The notes under the pieces: model-generated
The model's input: the letters and a program-made list of their open reading frames with translations, nothing else
Told to the model about the DNA's origin: nothing
Database searches by the model: none
Translations under genes and position numbers: made by a program
Shown: positions 27,343-36,514 of the stretch, piece by piece
Position numbering within the stretch: position 1 is the first letter of the stretch
How the letters are laid out: every line of letters starts with the position of its first letter
NCBI RefSeq assembly: GCF_017183135.1
Contig: NZ_JADDXW010000017.1
Span: forward strand, 1-64,000
Direction of reading: 5' to 3'
DNA length: 64,000 bases
DNA from: Aurantimonas marina
Lineage (GTDB): Bacteria > Pseudomonadota > Alphaproteobacteria > Rhizobiales > Rhizobiaceae

Positions 27343-27462
27343 GACACTCCTCTAGGTGGATAATCCGTCACCGGCTCCGGGTCCAAGCCGCGATCAGCGG
27401 ATCGCCATCCCATGTCGTTCAAAGGCATTTGCCAGCGGCGCTCATTCGGGTAGATCGAAGGC

Positions 27463-29067
27463 ATGGAAGAGTTCGATTACATCGTCGCCGGCGCGGGCTC
27501 GGCAGGTTGCGTCCTGGCCAACCGGCTGTCCGCCGATCCGAAAAACCGCGTGCTGCTGCTAGAAGGCGGCGGCAAGGACAACTGGATCTGGTTCCACATT
27601 CCGGTCGGCTATCTCTTTGCCATCGGCAATCCGCGCGCCGACTGGATGTTCAAGACCACCAGCCAGACGGGGCTCAATGGCCGGGCGCTGAACTATCCGC
27701 GCGGCAAGACGCTCGGCGGGTCGTCGGCGATCAACGCGATGATCTACATGCGCGGACAGGCGGCGGACTACGACCACTGGCGCCAGCTCGGCCTTTCCGG
27801 CTGGGGATGGGACAACGTTCTGGAGGCGTTCAAGGCGGTCGAGGATCATGTCGATGGACCGGACGACTTTCACGGGACCGGCGGCGAATGGCGGGTCGAG
27901 CATCCGCGCATCCGCTGGGACGTTCTCGACCGCGTGCGCGACGCGGCCGAGGCGGCGGGCGTCGCCAAGATCGACGACTTCAACACCGGCGACAACGAAG
28001 GCTCGGCCTATTTCCAGGTCAACCAGAAGGGCGGGCGGCGTTGGAGCGCGGCGCGCGGTTTTCTGAAACCCGCGCTCGGTCGGCCAAACCTCAAGGTGGT
28101 CACCGGCGTCATGGTCGACCGGGTGCGCTTTCGCGATGGGCGCGCGGTGTCGCTCGACTACCGCAAGGACGGCAAGGGCTTCGAGGCGCTGGCGGCGCGC
28201 GAGATCGTGCTGTCGGCCGGCGCCGTCGGCTCGCCGGCGATCCTGGAGCGCTCCGGCGTCGGCGACGCCGAGCGGCTGAAAGACCACGGCATTGCGCCCG
28301 TCCGTCACCTGCCGGGGGTCGGCGAGAATTTGCAGGATCACCTGCAGATCCGCCCGATCTACAAGGTCGACGGAATCAGGACGCTGAACAGCGAATACAA
28401 GAACCTGTTGCGCCGGGCGATGATGGGCGTCGACTACGCGCTCAGGCGGCGGGGACCGTTGACGATGGCGCCGAGCCAGGTTGGCGCCTTCGTCAAATCC
28501 TCACCGGATCAGGCGACGGCCAATCTGGAATTCCATTTCCAGCCACTGTCGCTCGACGATTGGGGCGCGGGGCTGCATTCCTTCTCCGCCTTCACGGCGA
28601 GCGTCTGCAACCTCAGGCCGACCAGCCGCGGCAGCATCCATCTGACCGGCGCGCGGCCGGAGGATGCGCCGGACATCGCGCCGAACTATCTGTCCACCGA
28701 CGAGGACCGGCAGGTCGCCATCGACAGCCTGAAATGGGCCCGGCGGATCGTGGAGCAGTCGCCCCTCGCGCCCTATCGGCCGGAAGAATACAAGCCCGGC
28801 GCGCATGTGACTTCCGACGAGGACATGCTGGTCGCCGCCGGCGATCTCGGTACGACGATCTTCCACCCGGTCGGGACGGCCAAGATGGGAATCGAAGGCG
28901 ATCCGATGGCGGTGCTCGACGAGCGGCTGCGCGTGCGCGGGATCGGGGGCCTGCGCGTCGCCGACGCTTCGGTGATGCCGTCGATCACTTCGGGCAACAC
29001 CAATTCGCCGACGATCATGATCGCGGAAAAGGCCGCCCGGATGATGCTGGACGACGCGCGGGCGTAA
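27463..29067 (+). CDS. GMC-family FAD oxidoreductase (choline [17 protein letters not shown])
   Basis: A 534-residue flavoprotein oxidising an alcohol. The FAD-binding Rossmann motif is at the very start (YIVAGAGSAGCVLANRLS), the GMC signature 1 region is LNYPRGKTLGGSSAINAMIYMRG, and the C-terminal catalytic block is TTIFHPVGTAKMG with RVADASVMPSITSGNTNSPT. It resembles BetA and related alcohol dehydrogenases, but the substrate is not certain. No betB or betI is adjacent. A hairpin shared with the convergent putA follows its stop. Confidence 0.9.
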   Translation: MEEFDYIVAGAGSAGCVLANRLSADPKNRVLLLEGGGKDNWIWFHIPVGYLFAIGNPRADWMFKTTSQTGLNGRALNYPRGKTLGGSSAINAMIYMRGQAADYDHWRQLGLSGWGWDNVLEAFKAVEDHVDGPDDFHGTGGEWRVEHPRIRWDVLDRVRDAAEAAGVAKIDDFNTGDNEGSAYFQVNQKGGRRWSAARGFLKPALGRPNLKVVTGVMVDRVRFRDGRAVSLDYRKDGKGFEALAAREIVLSAGAVGSPAILERSGVGDAERLKDHGIAPVRHLPGVGENLQDHLQIRPIYKVDGIRTLNSEYKNLLRRAMMGVDYALRRRGPLTMAPSQVGAFVKSSPDQATANLEFHFQPLSLDDWGAGLHSFSAFTASVCNLRPTSRGSIHLTGARPEDAPDIAPNYLSTDEDRQVAIDSLKWARRIVEQSPLAPYRPEEYKPGAHVTSDEDMLVAAGDLGTTIFHPVGTAKMGIEGDPMAVLDERLRVRGIGGLRVADASVMPSITSGNTNSPTIMIAEKAARMMLDDARA

Positions 29068-29083
29068 AGTGCGGAGAAGCAAC

Positions 29084-29124
29084 AACGAAAGAGCCCGGAA
29101 AACAAGCGCTCCGGGCTCTTCGTT
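29084..29124. terminator. Bidirectional hairpin between the GMC oxidoreductase and putA
   Basis: Long inverted arms (AGAGCCCGGA/TCCGGGCTCT, extending to AACGA/TCGTT with a small bulge) around a short loop, 17 bases after the oxidoreductase stop. The T-tracts are weak on both sides. Confidence 0.65.
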
Positions 29125-29293
29125 GAGAATGGCCGGCTGGTGGCATCGGGAGGAGGAATGCCGCCAATCGACCCAGGCGCGGTGACAGTGGAAGCCCGTT
29201 CGCTTGGGAGGAGGTCGGCGGGCTTTCCGATCGTCCATTGCCGCAACATCATGACTGTACATCAAGTCGCGACAATAGACTGTCACCCGTTTG

Positions 29294-32200
29294 CTACGAT
29301 TCCATGGCAATCAGGCTGGCGTTACCGCCGGCCGCCGCAGTATTCACCGACGTCACCTGTTCGCGGGCGAATCGCGCCACGTAATTCGGCCCGCCCGCCT
29401 TCGGCCCGGTGCCGGACAGGCCCGAGCCGCCGAACGGCTGGGAGCCGACAATCGCCCCGATGATGTTGCGATTGACGTAGATGTTGCCGACGGTCAGCCG
29501 CTCGGCGATCGTCTTGACCGTCTCGTCGATGCGACTGTGGACGCCGAGCGTCAGACCGAAGCCGGTCCGCTCGATCGATTCGCAGACCTTGTCGAGTTCG
29601 CCGGCCTTCCACCGCACCACATGCAGGATCGGGCCGAATACCTCGCGGTCGAGCGCCTCGGGCCTGTCCAGTTCGACGATATGCGGCGCGAACCAGTGGC
29701 CCTCGGCCGGCAAACCGTCTTGGAGGCGGCCCTCGAATCGGACCGTTTGCGACCGCTCCATGCGCTCGATGTGAGCGGTCAGCATGGCGTGCTGTTCGGC
29801 ATCGATCACCGGGCCGATGTCGGTCGACGGGTCATGCGGGTCGCCGACGACCAGTTCCGCCGCGGCGCCGGCGATCATCTCGATCATGCGCTCGGCGACG
29901 TCCTCCTGGACATAGAGGACGCGCAACGCCGAACAACGCTGGCCGGCGGACCGGAACGCCGACATCACGACGTCGTCGGCGACCTGTTCCGGCAGCGCCG
30001 TCGCGTCGACCACGAGACCGTTGATGCCACCGGTTTCGGCAATCAGCGGCGCGATCGGCGCGTTGCGGGCGGCCAGGCCGCGATTGATCGCGAAGGCGGT
30101 TTCGGTCGAGCCGGTGAAAGCGACGACCGCCGTGGCATCATGGGAGACCAGCGCGGCGCCCACCTCCCCGTCGCCCGGCGCGAGGAAGAGACCGTTCGCT
30201 GGAAATCCGGCCTCGTGCAGGAGGCCCACCGCCAGCGAGGCGACCAGCGGCGTCTGCTCGGCCGGCTTGGCGATGACCACATTGCCGGCGGCCAGCGCCG
30301 CCGCGACCTGGCCGGTGAAGATCGCCAGCGGGAAATTCCACGGCGAGATGCAGATGGCGACGCCGCGCGAGCGATAGCGAAGGCGATTTTCCTCGCCGGT
30401 CGGACCGGGCAGCAAGGTCGGCTCGGCGAACAGTCGTTCGGCTTCGGCGGCATAGAAACGGAGGAAATCCACCGCCTCGCGGATTTCGGCGATGCCGTCG
30501 TCGACCGTCTTGCCGGCCTCACGGGCCAGAAGCGCCATGAACGCGCCCTGCCGCTGTTCCATCAGATCGGCGGCCTTGCGCAGCCAGGCGGCGCGGCTTG
30601 CGGCCGGCACTGCCTCGGCTGCCCGCACATGGCGCGCCGCCTCGGTGACGAGAACCTTCGCGCCACTCGCGCTCAAATGATGGCTGCGACCGACAAGCGC
30701 TCCATCGACCGGCGAACGGACGTCGACCGGCCCTTTGGCGTCGGCGCCCTTGAAGCCGCAGGTGGCCGCGATCGGTTCGCGCCCGGTCCGGTCGCGTGCG
30801 TCGAGGAAACGGTCGAGCGCACGCCGGTCGCCGAACTCGATACCGGCGGAGTTCTTGCGCGGCGCGAAAATCTCCGATGGCAATCCTATCTTCGGATGGC
30901 GGGCGGGACCGTTCTTCAAGACGTCGCGCGGCCGCTCGATCAAGGAATCGATCGGCACGTCTTCGTCGCCGACCTGCGCGACGAAGGACGAATTGGCGCC
31001 GTTCTCCAGAAGACGGCGCACCAGATAGGCGAGCAGATCGCGATAGCCGCCGACCGGCGCGTAGATACGGCAGGGAATTGCCGACGCGGAGTCGCGGCGC
31101 ATGGTCTCATAAAGCGCTTCGCCCATGCCGTGCAGGCGCTGGAACTCGAATCCGGAGACATCGGCGCCGGCCATTTCGACGATGGTCGCGACGGTCAGGG
31201 CGTTGTGGGTCGCAAATTGCGGATACAGTCGCTCGCGCCGATCGAGAAGTGCCTTTGCCGCGACCAGATAGGATAGATCCGTCGCCGGCTTGCGCGAATA
31301 GACCGGATAGCCAGCAAGGCCTTTTTCCTGCGCCTGCTTGATCTCCGTGTCCCAATAGGCGCCCTTAACGAGACGGACCATCATCTTGACGCCCGCTGCC
31401 TTGGCGAGCGCGTCGACATGCTCGATCACGGCCAGGGTCCGCTTCTGATAGGCCTGGATGGCGAGACCGAAGCCGTTCCAGCCGTTAAAGTCGAAGTCCT
31501 TGGCCACCACGTCGATGACGTCGAGCGACAGTTCCAGCCGCGAGGCTTCCTCGGCATCGATCGTCAGGTTCAAATCGTAGCTTTGCGCCTGACGCGCCAG
31601 CTCTTTGACGCGGGGCACGAGTTCCTTCAGCACGGTGTCGCGGTGGGTCGGCTGATAGCGCGCATGCAGCGCCGAGAGCTTGACGGAAATTCCCGGGCGG
31701 TCGGGCAACGGCTTGTTGCCGGCCTTGCGGCCGATCGCCGCGATCGCATCGGCATAGGAGCGGAAGTAGCGTTCCGCGTCGGCCTTGGTGCGCGCGCCCT
31801 CCCCCAGCATGTCGTAGGAATGACGATAGCCCTTCTTCTCGAAGGCGCGGGCGCGGTCAAGCGCGTCCGCTATGGTCTCGCCGAGGACGAAATGGCGGCC
31901 GAGAAAACGCATCGCCTGGCGCGTCGCGGTGCGGACCGCCGGCGCGCCGACGCGCTTGACGAGAGAGGAGATGACGCCTTGCGGCGTTTCGCCCGGCCGG
32001 ATGATCCGCGCAGAGATGCCGAGCGCCCAGGCCGAGGCAGCGGTCAGCATCCGGTCCTCGTCGCCATCGTGATGGGCCCAGTCGCCGGCGCCGATCTTGT
32101 CTTCGATCAGCCGGTCCTGCGTCTCGGCGTCGGGCACCCTGAGCAGCGCCTCGGCCAGGATCATCAGCGCCAGCCCCTCGCGACTCGACAAGCCGAACTC

Positions 32201-32389
32201 GCGCAGGAAATCCTCGACGCCACCGATGCCGCCGGCCGCGCCGCGAATCTCCTCGATGAGATGGCGCGCCCGCCGATCGACCGCCTCCTCGTCGTGGGTC
32301 CAACGCTCGGAGGCCTCGAACAGCGCGGCGACCGCCGCCGTATCGTCCGGCGCGAACGGAGCCGAAAAGGGTTCTGGCATGGCCGACAT
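29294..32389 (-). CDS. putA: Bifunctional proline dehydrogenase / glutamate-semialdehyde dehydrogenase
   Basis: It oxidises proline to glutamate in two steps. The 1,031-residue protein has a PRODH barrel (about 180-470, with LNLTIDAEEASRLELSLDV and MVRLVKGAYWDTEIK) and an ALDH domain (about 560-1000, with ISPWNFPLAIFTGQVAAALAAGN, the glutamate in IAETGGINGLVVD and the cysteine in SAGQRCSALR). No N-terminal ribbon-helix-helix DNA-binding domain is present, so it is the non-repressor class of PutA. Control should come from the divergent Lrp-type regulator 123 bases away. A GAGTGAACC-type site precedes the ATG. Confidence 0.96.
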   Translation of the reverse strand: MSAMPEPFSAPFAPDDTAAVAALFEASERWTHDEEAVDRRARHLIEEIRGAAGGIGGVEDFLREFGLSSREGLALMILAEALLRVPDAETQDRLIEDKIGAGDWAHHDGDEDRMLTAASAWALGISARIIRPGETPQGVISSLVKRVGAPAVRTATRQAMRFLGRHFVLGETIADALDRARAFEKKGYRHSYDMLGEGARTKADAERYFRSYADAIAAIGRKAGNKPLPDRPGISVKLSALHARYQPTHRDTVLKELVPRVKELARQAQSYDLNLTIDAEEASRLELSLDVIDVVAKDFDFNGWNGFGLAIQAYQKRTLAVIEHVDALAKAAGVKMMVRLVKGAYWDTEIKQAQEKGLAGYPVYSRKPATDLSYLVAAKALLDRRERLYPQFATHNALTVATIVEMAGADVSGFEFQRLHGMGEALYETMRRDSASAIPCRIYAPVGGYRDLLAYLVRRLLENGANSSFVAQVGDEDVPIDSLIERPRDVLKNGPARHPKIGLPSEIFAPRKNSAGIEFGDRRALDRFLDARDRTGREPIAATCGFKGADAKGPVDVRSPVDGALVGRSHHLSASGAKVLVTEAARHVRAAEAVPAASRAAWLRKAADLMEQRQGAFMALLAREAGKTVDDGIAEIREAVDFLRFYAAEAERLFAEPTLLPGPTGEENRLRYRSRGVAICISPWNFPLAIFTGQVAAALAAGNVVIAKPAEQTPLVASLAVGLLHEAGFPANGLFLAPGDGEVGAALVSHDATAVVAFTGSTETAFAINRGLAARNAPIAPLIAETGGINGLVVDATALPEQVADDVVMSAFRSAGQRCSALRVLYVQEDVAERMIEMIAGAAAELVVGDPHDPSTDIGPVIDAEQHAMLTAHIERMERSQTVRFEGRLQDGLPAEGHWFAPHIVELDRPEALDREVFGPILHVVRWKAGELDKVCESIERTGFGLTLGVHSRIDETVKTIAERLTVGNIYVNRNIIGAIVGSQPFGGSGLSGTGPKAGGPNYVARFAREQVTSVNTAAAGGNASLIAMES

Positions 32390-32501
32390 GGTTCACTCCG
32401 TGATCGATCGACGACGACGCCGCTATTTAACAGATCCGGCAGCCGTGTTTCTCCCCAAAGAGTAGCCTGACTGCAGTGGAATGCTTCGCAAAAGTTCCTT
32501 A

Positions 32502-32515
32502 CATTGGCTCCAATG
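32502..32515. promoter_or_regulatory. Palindrome overlapping the putR start codon
   Basis: CATTGGCTCCAATG is a perfect 6-bp inverted repeat with a two-base centre, and its last three bases are the ATG of the Lrp-family gene. A second 8-bp palindrome, ACTGCAGT, lies about 30 bases upstream. Both sit in the putA-putR intergenic region and are candidate operators; no binding evidence is available. Confidence 0.35.
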
Positions 32516-32974
32516 ACCGAATTTGATCAAAAAGACCGGAACATCCTCCGCGAGTTGCAGCGTGACGGCCGCCTCACCAATCTCGAACTCGCCGAGCGGG
32601 TCCACCTGTCGCCGACCGCGACGGCCGAACGGGTGAAGCGCCTCACCCGAGACGGGTATATCCTCGGATATGCAGCGCGTCTTTCGCCGGAAAAGCTCGG
32701 CCGCGGCATGATCGTCTTCGTCGAGGTCAAGATGGACCGGACCAGCGATGCGGTGTTTTCCGAATTCAAACGCGTCGCTGAAGCCACGCCCGACATCATG
32801 GAGTGCCACATGGTGGCCGGCGGATTCGACTATCTCATCAAGGCGCGGGTGAAGGACATGACCGCCTATCGAGCGTTTCTATCCAACGCGCTGCTGGCTC
32901 TTCCCGGCGTGCGCGAAACGCATACCTATGCGGTCATGGAAGAGGTGAAGAACACGACCTCGATCGTGTTCTGA
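32513..32974 (+). CDS. putR: Lrp/AsnC-family regulator of putA
   Basis: A 153-residue regulator with an N-terminal helix-turn-helix (LDRNILRELQRDGRLTNLELAERVHLSPTATAERVKRL-type arrangement at residues 5-50) and a C-terminal RAM/AsnC ligand-binding domain ending AVMEEVKNTTSIVF. Divergence from putA identifies it as the likely proline-responsive activator PutR. The ATG at 32513 has no ribosome site; a TTG three codons upstream is the other choice. The symbol is inferred from the family and the divergent position. Confidence 0.85.
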   Translation: MTEFDQKDRNILRELQRDGRLTNLELAERVHLSPTATAERVKRLTRDGYILGYAARLSPEKLGRGMIVFVEVKMDRTSDAVFSEFKRVAEATPDIMECHMVAGGFDYLIKARVKDMTAYRAFLSNALLALPGVRETHTYAVMEEVKNTTSIVF

Positions 32975-33111
32975 CACCGCTGCTCGGGCCGTTACGGCGC
33001 GTCAACGCTGCTTGCGCAGCCCCAGCCGATGCGCGATAGTCGGGCAGCTTCCATTCGATCCGCCGGACCGCGTTTTGCCCGCAGCGTCCGCGTCCACTCA
33101 AGGAGACCTTG

Positions 33112-34059
33112 ATGATCCATATCCGCAATTTCGCGGTCCTCGCCCTTGGCGCATCGCTGCTCAGCTTTCCGGCGCTTGCCCAGGACGCGGAGAGTTGTTC
33201 GACCGTACGCCTTTCAGACGTTGGCTGGACGGACATCACCTCCACGACGGCTGTCGCCAGCAACATCCTGTCGGGACTCGGCTACGAGCCCGACGTCAAG
33301 ATCCTCTCGGTGCCGGTGACCTTCGCCTCGCTGTCCAACAGCGACATCGACGTCTTCCTCGGCAACTGGATGCCGGCACAATCCGAACCGATCAAGAAGT
33401 ATCTCGATGACGGCTCGATCGTGCAGGTGAAGGCCAACCTGGAGGGGGCCAAATACACCCTCGCGGTGCCGAAATATCTCTACGACAAGGGTCTCAAGGA
33501 CTTCGCCGACATCCACAAGTTCAAGGACGAACTCGGCGGCAAGATCTACGGCATTGAGCCGGGGAATGACGGGAACAGCCTGGTCCTCGGTATGATCGAG
33601 AAGAACGAGTTCGATCTGAAGGGCTTCGAACTGGTCGCGTCATCCGAACAGGGGATGCTCAGCCAGGTCGCGCGCGCGACCAAGGCCGAGAAGCCGATCG
33701 TGTTCCTCGGCTGGGCGCCGCATCCGATGAACTCGAACTACGACATCGAGTATCTGACCGGCGGCGACGACACCTTCGGTCCCGACTACGGCGGCGCGAC
33801 CGTCTACACGGTCGAGCGCAAGGATTTTGCCACGGACTGCCCCAACCTCTCCAAGCTGTTCGAGAACCTGACCTTCGACCTGCCCATGGAAAACGAGATC
33901 ATGGGCAAGATTCTCGACGACAAGCAGAAGCCGAACGAGGCCGCGGCCGAATGGATCAAGGCGAATCCGGATCGTCTCGATGCATGGCTCGAAGGCGTCA
34001 TGACGCTGGACGGACAAGACGGCCTGCCGGCGGTGAAGGCCTCGCTCGGACTTTCCTGA
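33112..34059 (+). CDS. choX: Choline/betaine/proline ABC transporter binding protein
   Basis: A periplasmic substrate-binding protein of 315 residues in the OpuAC/ChoX family. The signal peptide ends SFPALAQ. The mature region begins STVRLSDVGWTDITSTTAVASNIL and includes DVFLGNWMPAQSEPIKKYLDDGSI, the tryptophan-rich quaternary-amine pocket typical of ChoX. AAGGAG lies just upstream, with TTG and ATG as adjacent starts. choW and choV follow after a terminator and an inserted palindromic element. The position beside putR and putA suggests that proline or a betaine could be the substrate rather than choline. Confidence 0.85.
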   Translation: MIHIRNFAVLALGASLLSFPALAQDAESCSTVRLSDVGWTDITSTTAVASNILSGLGYEPDVKILSVPVTFASLSNSDIDVFLGNWMPAQSEPIKKYLDDGSIVQVKANLEGAKYTLAVPKYLYDKGLKDFADIHKFKDELGGKIYGIEPGNDGNSLVLGMIEKNEFDLKGFELVASSEQGMLSQVARATKAEKPIVFLGWAPHPMNSNYDIEYLTGGDDTFGPDYGGATVYTVERKDFATDCPNLSKLFENLTFDLPMENEIMGKILDDKQKPNEAAAEWIKANPDRLDAWLEGVMTLDGQDGLPAVKASLGLS

Positions 34060-34089
34060 CCGGTTGCGCCGTCCAGGGAACATTTCTGG

Positions 34090-34118
34090 AAGGCCGGTTT
34101 CGCCCGGCCTTCTTCTTT
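34090..34118 (+). terminator. Hairpin after choX
   Basis: An 8-bp stem (AAGGCCGG/CCGGCCTT) with a six-base loop followed by CTTCTTT. It lies inside the transporter operon and would let the binding protein be made in excess of the permease and ATPase. Confidence 0.7.
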
Positions 34119-34391
34119 AGAGCATCGAACGAAAATATGGACGCGTTCTGCCAGAGGGATTTCGGGACAAGGACGAGGGGATCGGCGCAGGTCGTAGCGG
34201 CGCTACGGCCAAGACGAGACCCGATGGAATTGGCCCGAAAGCTCCTGGCCCTTTGGGTTTCCGGCCGCCGGGCGCCCACTTTGTCGGCCGGCTCGACCGT
34301 AGCGCCGCTACGCTCGTCGTCAGCCTCCGCGTGGATCACCTCGGCGAGCCGAGAAACAGAACCGCATCTATATTGTCGTCCGATGCTCTAA
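34117..34391. repeat. Nested palindromic element of about 275 bp between choX and choW
   Basis: The outer ends are TTAGAGCATCGAACGA and its near-complement ending GATGCTCTAA. A second inverted pair, CGTAGCGGCGCTACG and CGTAGCGCCGCTACG, lies inside near 34195 and 34302. No gene is encoded. The end sequence is shared with the short palindrome at 14813-14861. It resembles non-autonomous palindromic elements common in rhizobial genomes. Confidence 0.7.
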
Positions 34392-34424
34392 GAGCAGACC
34401 CGACCAGGAAGGAACCCCCGGCCC

Positions 34425-35267
34425 GTGGAATGGCTCCAGAATCATCCTCTGCCGATCGGCGAAGGCGCCTCGGCTTTCGTCGACTGGCTGACCGCCAACT
34501 TCACCTTCATCTTCGACGCGATCAGCAATGGCCTCGGCGCCTTCATCGACGCTGTCCTTTTTCTGCTGCAGTGGCCCCATCCCTTTGTGGTCGTCGCAGC
34601 CTTCGGAGCCATCGCCTACGCCGCCCGTCGCTCGATCCCGATCGTCATCTTCACCATCGGCGGCCTGCTGCTGATCATCAATCTCGGATTCTGGAACGAC
34701 ACCACGGAGACGCTGGCACTGGTGCTCGCCTCGACCGCCGTTTGCATGCTGATCGGCGTGCCGCTGGGGGTTGCCGCCGCCCGGCGCAACTGGCTCTACG
34801 CCGGTCTTCGACCCGTGCTTGACCTGATGCAGACGATCCCGACCTTCGTCTATCTGATCCCGGCGCTGATCCTGTTCGGGCTCGGCGTGGTGCCGGGACT
34901 GGTGGCGACGGTAATCTTCGCCCTGCCCTCATCGATCCGGCTGACCCGCCTCGGCATCGCCTCGACGCCGCGGCAACTACTCGAAGCCGGCGACGCGTTC
35001 GGCGCGACACGGATGCAACGGCTGTTCAAGATCGAGATTCCCTACGCGCTTCCGCAGATCATGGCCGGGCTGACCCAGACGATCATGCTGTCGCTGTCGA
35101 TGGTCGTGATCGCCGCGCTGGTCGGCGCGCCGGGCCTCGGCGTTCCGGTGCTGCGCGCGCTCAACAGCATCAATATCGGCCAGGGTTTCGAGGCCGGGTT
35201 GGCGATCGTACTCCTCGCCATCATCCTCGACCGGTTCTTCCGCATCGACGAAAAGACGCGCTCATGA
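34425..35267 (+). CDS. choW: Choline/betaine/proline ABC transporter permease
   Basis: A 280-residue ProW/ChoW-type permease with about six helices. The ABC loop in the cytoplasmic region reads LEAGDAFGATRMQRLFKIEIPYALPQIMAGL. It begins at GTG 34425, with AGGAAGGA upstream. Its stop overlaps the choV start by four bases (ATGA). Confidence 0.88.
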   Translation: MEWLQNHPLPIGEGASAFVDWLTANFTFIFDAISNGLGAFIDAVLFLLQWPHPFVVVAAFGAIAYAARRSIPIVIFTIGGLLLIINLGFWNDTTETLALVLASTAVCMLIGVPLGVAAARRNWLYAGLRPVLDLMQTIPTFVYLIPALILFGLGVVPGLVATVIFALPSSIRLTRLGIASTPRQLLEAGDAFGATRMQRLFKIEIPYALPQIMAGLTQTIMLSLSMVVIAALVGAPGLGVPVLRALNSINIGQGFEAGLAIVLLAIILDRFFRIDEKTRS

Positions 35268-36304
35268 GTCCGATCGTCTCCTTCCAGAACGTCTCGATCT
35301 GCTTCGGCAGGAAACCCGAGCAGGCGCTGCCGCTGGTCGATGCGGGCAAGAGCCGTAGCGAAATCCGCGAGGCAACCGGTGTGACATTGGGCGTTGCCGA
35401 TGCCTCGCTCGACATCAGTGCCGGCGAGATCGCCGTTCTGATGGGTCTGTCGGGTTCGGGCAAGTCGACCTTGCTGCGCGCCGTCAATGGCCTTGCTCCC
35501 ATTACCCGTGGCCGCGTGGTGATTGATACCGGCAATGGGACGGTTGACCCGAAGGATTGCGGAACGAAACGCCTGCGCGAACTGCGCCGTCACGAAGTGG
35601 CGATGGTCTTCCAGCAATTCGCGCTGCTGCCTTGGCGCAGCGTCGCCGAGAATGTCGGTCTCGGTCTCGAATTGGCAGGCGAGCCCCGCGCCAAGCGCCG
35701 CGAGCGGGTCATGGCCCAGCTCGATCTTGTGGGCCTTGGTGACTGGGCGGACAGCCGCGTCGGCGAATTATCCGGTGGCATGCAGCAACGTGTCGGTCTC
35801 GCCCGCGCCTTTGCCACCGACGCGCCGATCCTTTTGATGGACGAGCCGTTCTCGGCGCTCGATCCGTTGATCCGGGCGCGGCTGCAGGACGAACTTCTGG
35901 AAATCCAGCAACGCCTGAAGAAAACGATCATCTTCGTCAGCCATGATCTCGATGAGGCCTTCAAGATCGGCAACCGTATTGCCATCATGGAGGGCGGCCG
36001 CATTGTCCAGATCGGCACCGCACAGGACATCGTGCTCAGGCCTGCGGACGACTACGTCTCCGACTTCGTCGCCCACATGAACCCGCTCAATGTCCTGACC
36101 GCCGAAAACGTGATGAAGCCGCTAGCCCCATCGAGCGGCTCAGCCCCGGCCCGGGTCGCGGCGATGGCCGAACCCGACACGCCGCTGAGACGTGTGATGG
36201 AATCGATTTCCGGCGGCAATGGCGCGGTGGTCGTCTCCCGCAACGGACGGGTGGTCGGTCAGATTGGAGCTCAGGAGATCGTCGACGCGCTAATGCGCCA
36301 CTGA
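35264..36304 (+). CDS. choV: Choline/betaine/proline ABC transporter ATPase
   Basis: A 346-residue ProV/ChoV-type ATPase. Walker A is GLSGSGKSTLLRAVNG, the signature is VGELSGGMQQRVGLARAFA, Walker B is ILLMDEPFSALDP, and the switch histidine is in FVSHDLDEA. A single CBS-like C-terminal tail (PLRRVMESISGGNGAVVVSRNGRVVGQI) is retained, the type of module used for osmotic or nucleotide regulation in OpuA. It ends the three-gene transporter operon and converges on the amide operon. Confidence 0.9.
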   Translation: MSPIVSFQNVSICFGRKPEQALPLVDAGKSRSEIREATGVTLGVADASLDISAGEIAVLMGLSGSGKSTLLRAVNGLAPITRGRVVIDTGNGTVDPKDCGTKRLRELRRHEVAMVFQQFALLPWRSVAENVGLGLELAGEPRAKRRERVMAQLDLVGLGDWADSRVGELSGGMQQRVGLARAFATDAPILLMDEPFSALDPLIRARLQDELLEIQQRLKKTIIFVSHDLDEAFKIGNRIAIMEGGRIVQIGTAQDIVLRPADDYVSDFVAHMNPLNVLTAENVMKPLAPSSGSAPARVAAMAEPDTPLRRVMESISGGNGAVVVSRNGRVVGQIGAQEIVDALMRH

Positions 36305-36329
36305 TACCCGGACAGCATTGGCGGGGGCC

Positions 36330-36491
36330 CGTTGCAGCGAGCGCGGCCACGCTCTTGCCGCAGCCGGATTCGCCGACGATCGTCAAGGTCTCGCCGCGCT
36401 TTACGGACAAGCCGACGCCGTCGACGAAGTTCTTGCCGGACTGGAAACGCGACGAGAACTTTTCGTGCGAGAGCTCAGTCGCGGTGTCTGC
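36330..36491 (-). pseudogene. Remnant of a dipeptide-type ABC ATPase
   Basis: The minus strand downstream of the fused ATPase gene encodes FVDGVGLSVKRGETLTIVGESGCGKS, a Walker A region in the DppD/OppD style. No start codon or downstream Walker B is present, and two in-frame stops (TGA, TAG) lie just before it at 36497-36492. It is the decayed N-terminal part of a further transporter ATPase, presumably once the last gene of the amide operon. Confidence 0.65.
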
Positions 36492-36514
36492 CTATCACAT
36501 GGCGCCGACGTTGC

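Noticed and set aside
27237-27464. A 75-codon minus-strand frame over the trp leader
   Set aside because: It is in a different frame from the W-W-W leader and crosses the predicted promoter.
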